A stretch of 64,000 bases of DNA from NCBI GenBank assembly GCA_964568875.1, contig CAZMSH010000007.1, positions 62,001 through 126,000 of the forward strand, read 5' to 3'. The position numbers were made by a program, and so were the translations under genes. The notes under the pieces are model-generated. The model saw only the letters and a program-made list of their open reading frames with translations, did not search any database and was not told the origin of the DNA. This document shows positions 63,633-64,000 of this stretch, piece by piece. The first letter of the stretch is position 1. Every line of letters begins with the position of its first letter. The stretch comes from SLNP01 sp964568875 (lineage in GTDB: Bacteria; Bacteroidota; Bacteroidia; Bacteroidales; VadinHA17).

Positions 63633-64000
63633 TTATGGCCTGAAGGCCAAATTCAGTTTTGAACCGTATCTTCTGCTTACAGGAATCAGCATTTCTGGGT
63701 AAAACATAGATGCTGATTTGCCACTTTCATCAGAATCAACAATTGAAACCACGTGTGAAATATTGATGATATAGGACTTATGTACCCTAACAAATTTTGA
63801 GGCAGGTAGTCTCTGTTCCCATCTCTTCATAGTATGGTGAACCAACCCGTAAAACTTACGGATGGAAAAAATCCTGCTATAATCGCTACATGCTTCTATA
63901 CATGTTATTTCGGAGACCTTTACAAACCTTGACCCTGTTCTTACCTTAACAAGTATCTGGTCATGAAATTCAAGATTTTCCGGGAGCTTTACGGAGTAAG
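63633..64000 (-). CDS. LytTR DNA-binding domain protein (5' end outside window)
   Basis: The frame ending at 63633 stays open to the window edge, with no stop in about 122 codons. It reads ILVKVRTGSRFVKVSEITCIEACSD, then HTMKRWEQRLP and FVRVHKSYIINISHVVSI, all standard LytTR segments. A receiver domain, if present, would be beyond the edge, so this may be a response regulator or a stand-alone LytTR regulator. It lies 57 bases upstream of the small membrane gene and could control it. Confidence 0.88.
   Translation of the reverse strand, partial: YSVKLPENLEFHDQILVKVRTGSRFVKVSEITCIEACSDYSRIFSIRKFYGLVHHTMKRWEQRLPASKFVRVHKSYIINISHVVSIVDSDESGKSASMFYPEMLIPVSRRYGSKLNLAFRP

Overview
The window looks like a chromosomal piece of a member of Bacteroidota, most likely Bacteroidales or a close relative. 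The evidence is two PorP/SprF-type type IX secretion (T9SS) proteins, T9SS type A and type B C-terminal sorting domains, a TonB-dependent receptor with a carboxypeptidase-regulatory N-terminal domain, LytTR regulators, many short-signal lipoproteins and TAnnTTTG-like promoter boxes. Three runs of exactly 100 N (14050-14149, 20266-20365, 21025-21124) all sit inside tandem repeats, so this is a draft scaffold with repeat-induced gaps. I saw no rRNA, tRNA, CRISPR array, transposase or phage gene.

Layout. 1-10.4 kb holds a GNAT-nitrilase fusion (cut by the window edge), a propeller lipoprotein, a redox cluster (ferredoxin-nitroreductase, Crp/Fnr regulator, Acg-like nitroreductase), an AraC-GyrI regulator, a secreted Tricorn-type protease and a LOG-like protein. 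10.4-13 kb is a two-gene surface-protein operon (beta-helix protein, then a T9SS-sorted YWFNN-repeat protein). 13-15.4 kb is repeat-rich: G-rich tandem repeats, a heptamer array with a gap, and three copies of a REP-like element that bracket a possible PD-(D/E)XK-type gene; a FISUMP lipoprotein and a SMUG2-like DNA glycosylase follow.

16.2-34.5 kb is a large T9SS surface locus. A PorP/SprF gene and a PD40-SPOR protein run leftward. A repeat-rich type A adhesin, a 3170-residue SprB-like type B adhesin and a second PorP/SprF run rightward. The two adhesins share several module types, and assembly gaps make the first look broken.

34.6-49.9 kb is mostly leftward: a serine hydrolase lipoprotein, two membrane genes, a TonB receptor preceded by a LytS/LytTR two-component pair, two CPBP-family proteins, an amino-acid permease, a DUF2784 protein, an MscS channel and a reductive-dehalogenase-like iron-sulfur protein. 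50-53 kb is a rightward set: periplasmic DsrE-like protein, PQQ-type propeller, CDF-like membrane protein and DUF302 protein.

53.4-62.9 kb is an island of secreted hydrolases: a class-C beta-lactamase-type hydrolase, an esterase/beta-lactamase fusion, a subtilisin-like lipoprotein whose catalytic Asp appears to be Glu, an Ntn amidohydrolase, an S41 protease and, translationally coupled to it, a lipoprotein with about 11 copies of an Asp/Gly/Tyr repeat spaced mainly 27 residues apart. That last protein and its protease partner are the best candidates here for something undescribed. The window ends in a small membrane protein and a LytTR-domain gene that runs off the edge.
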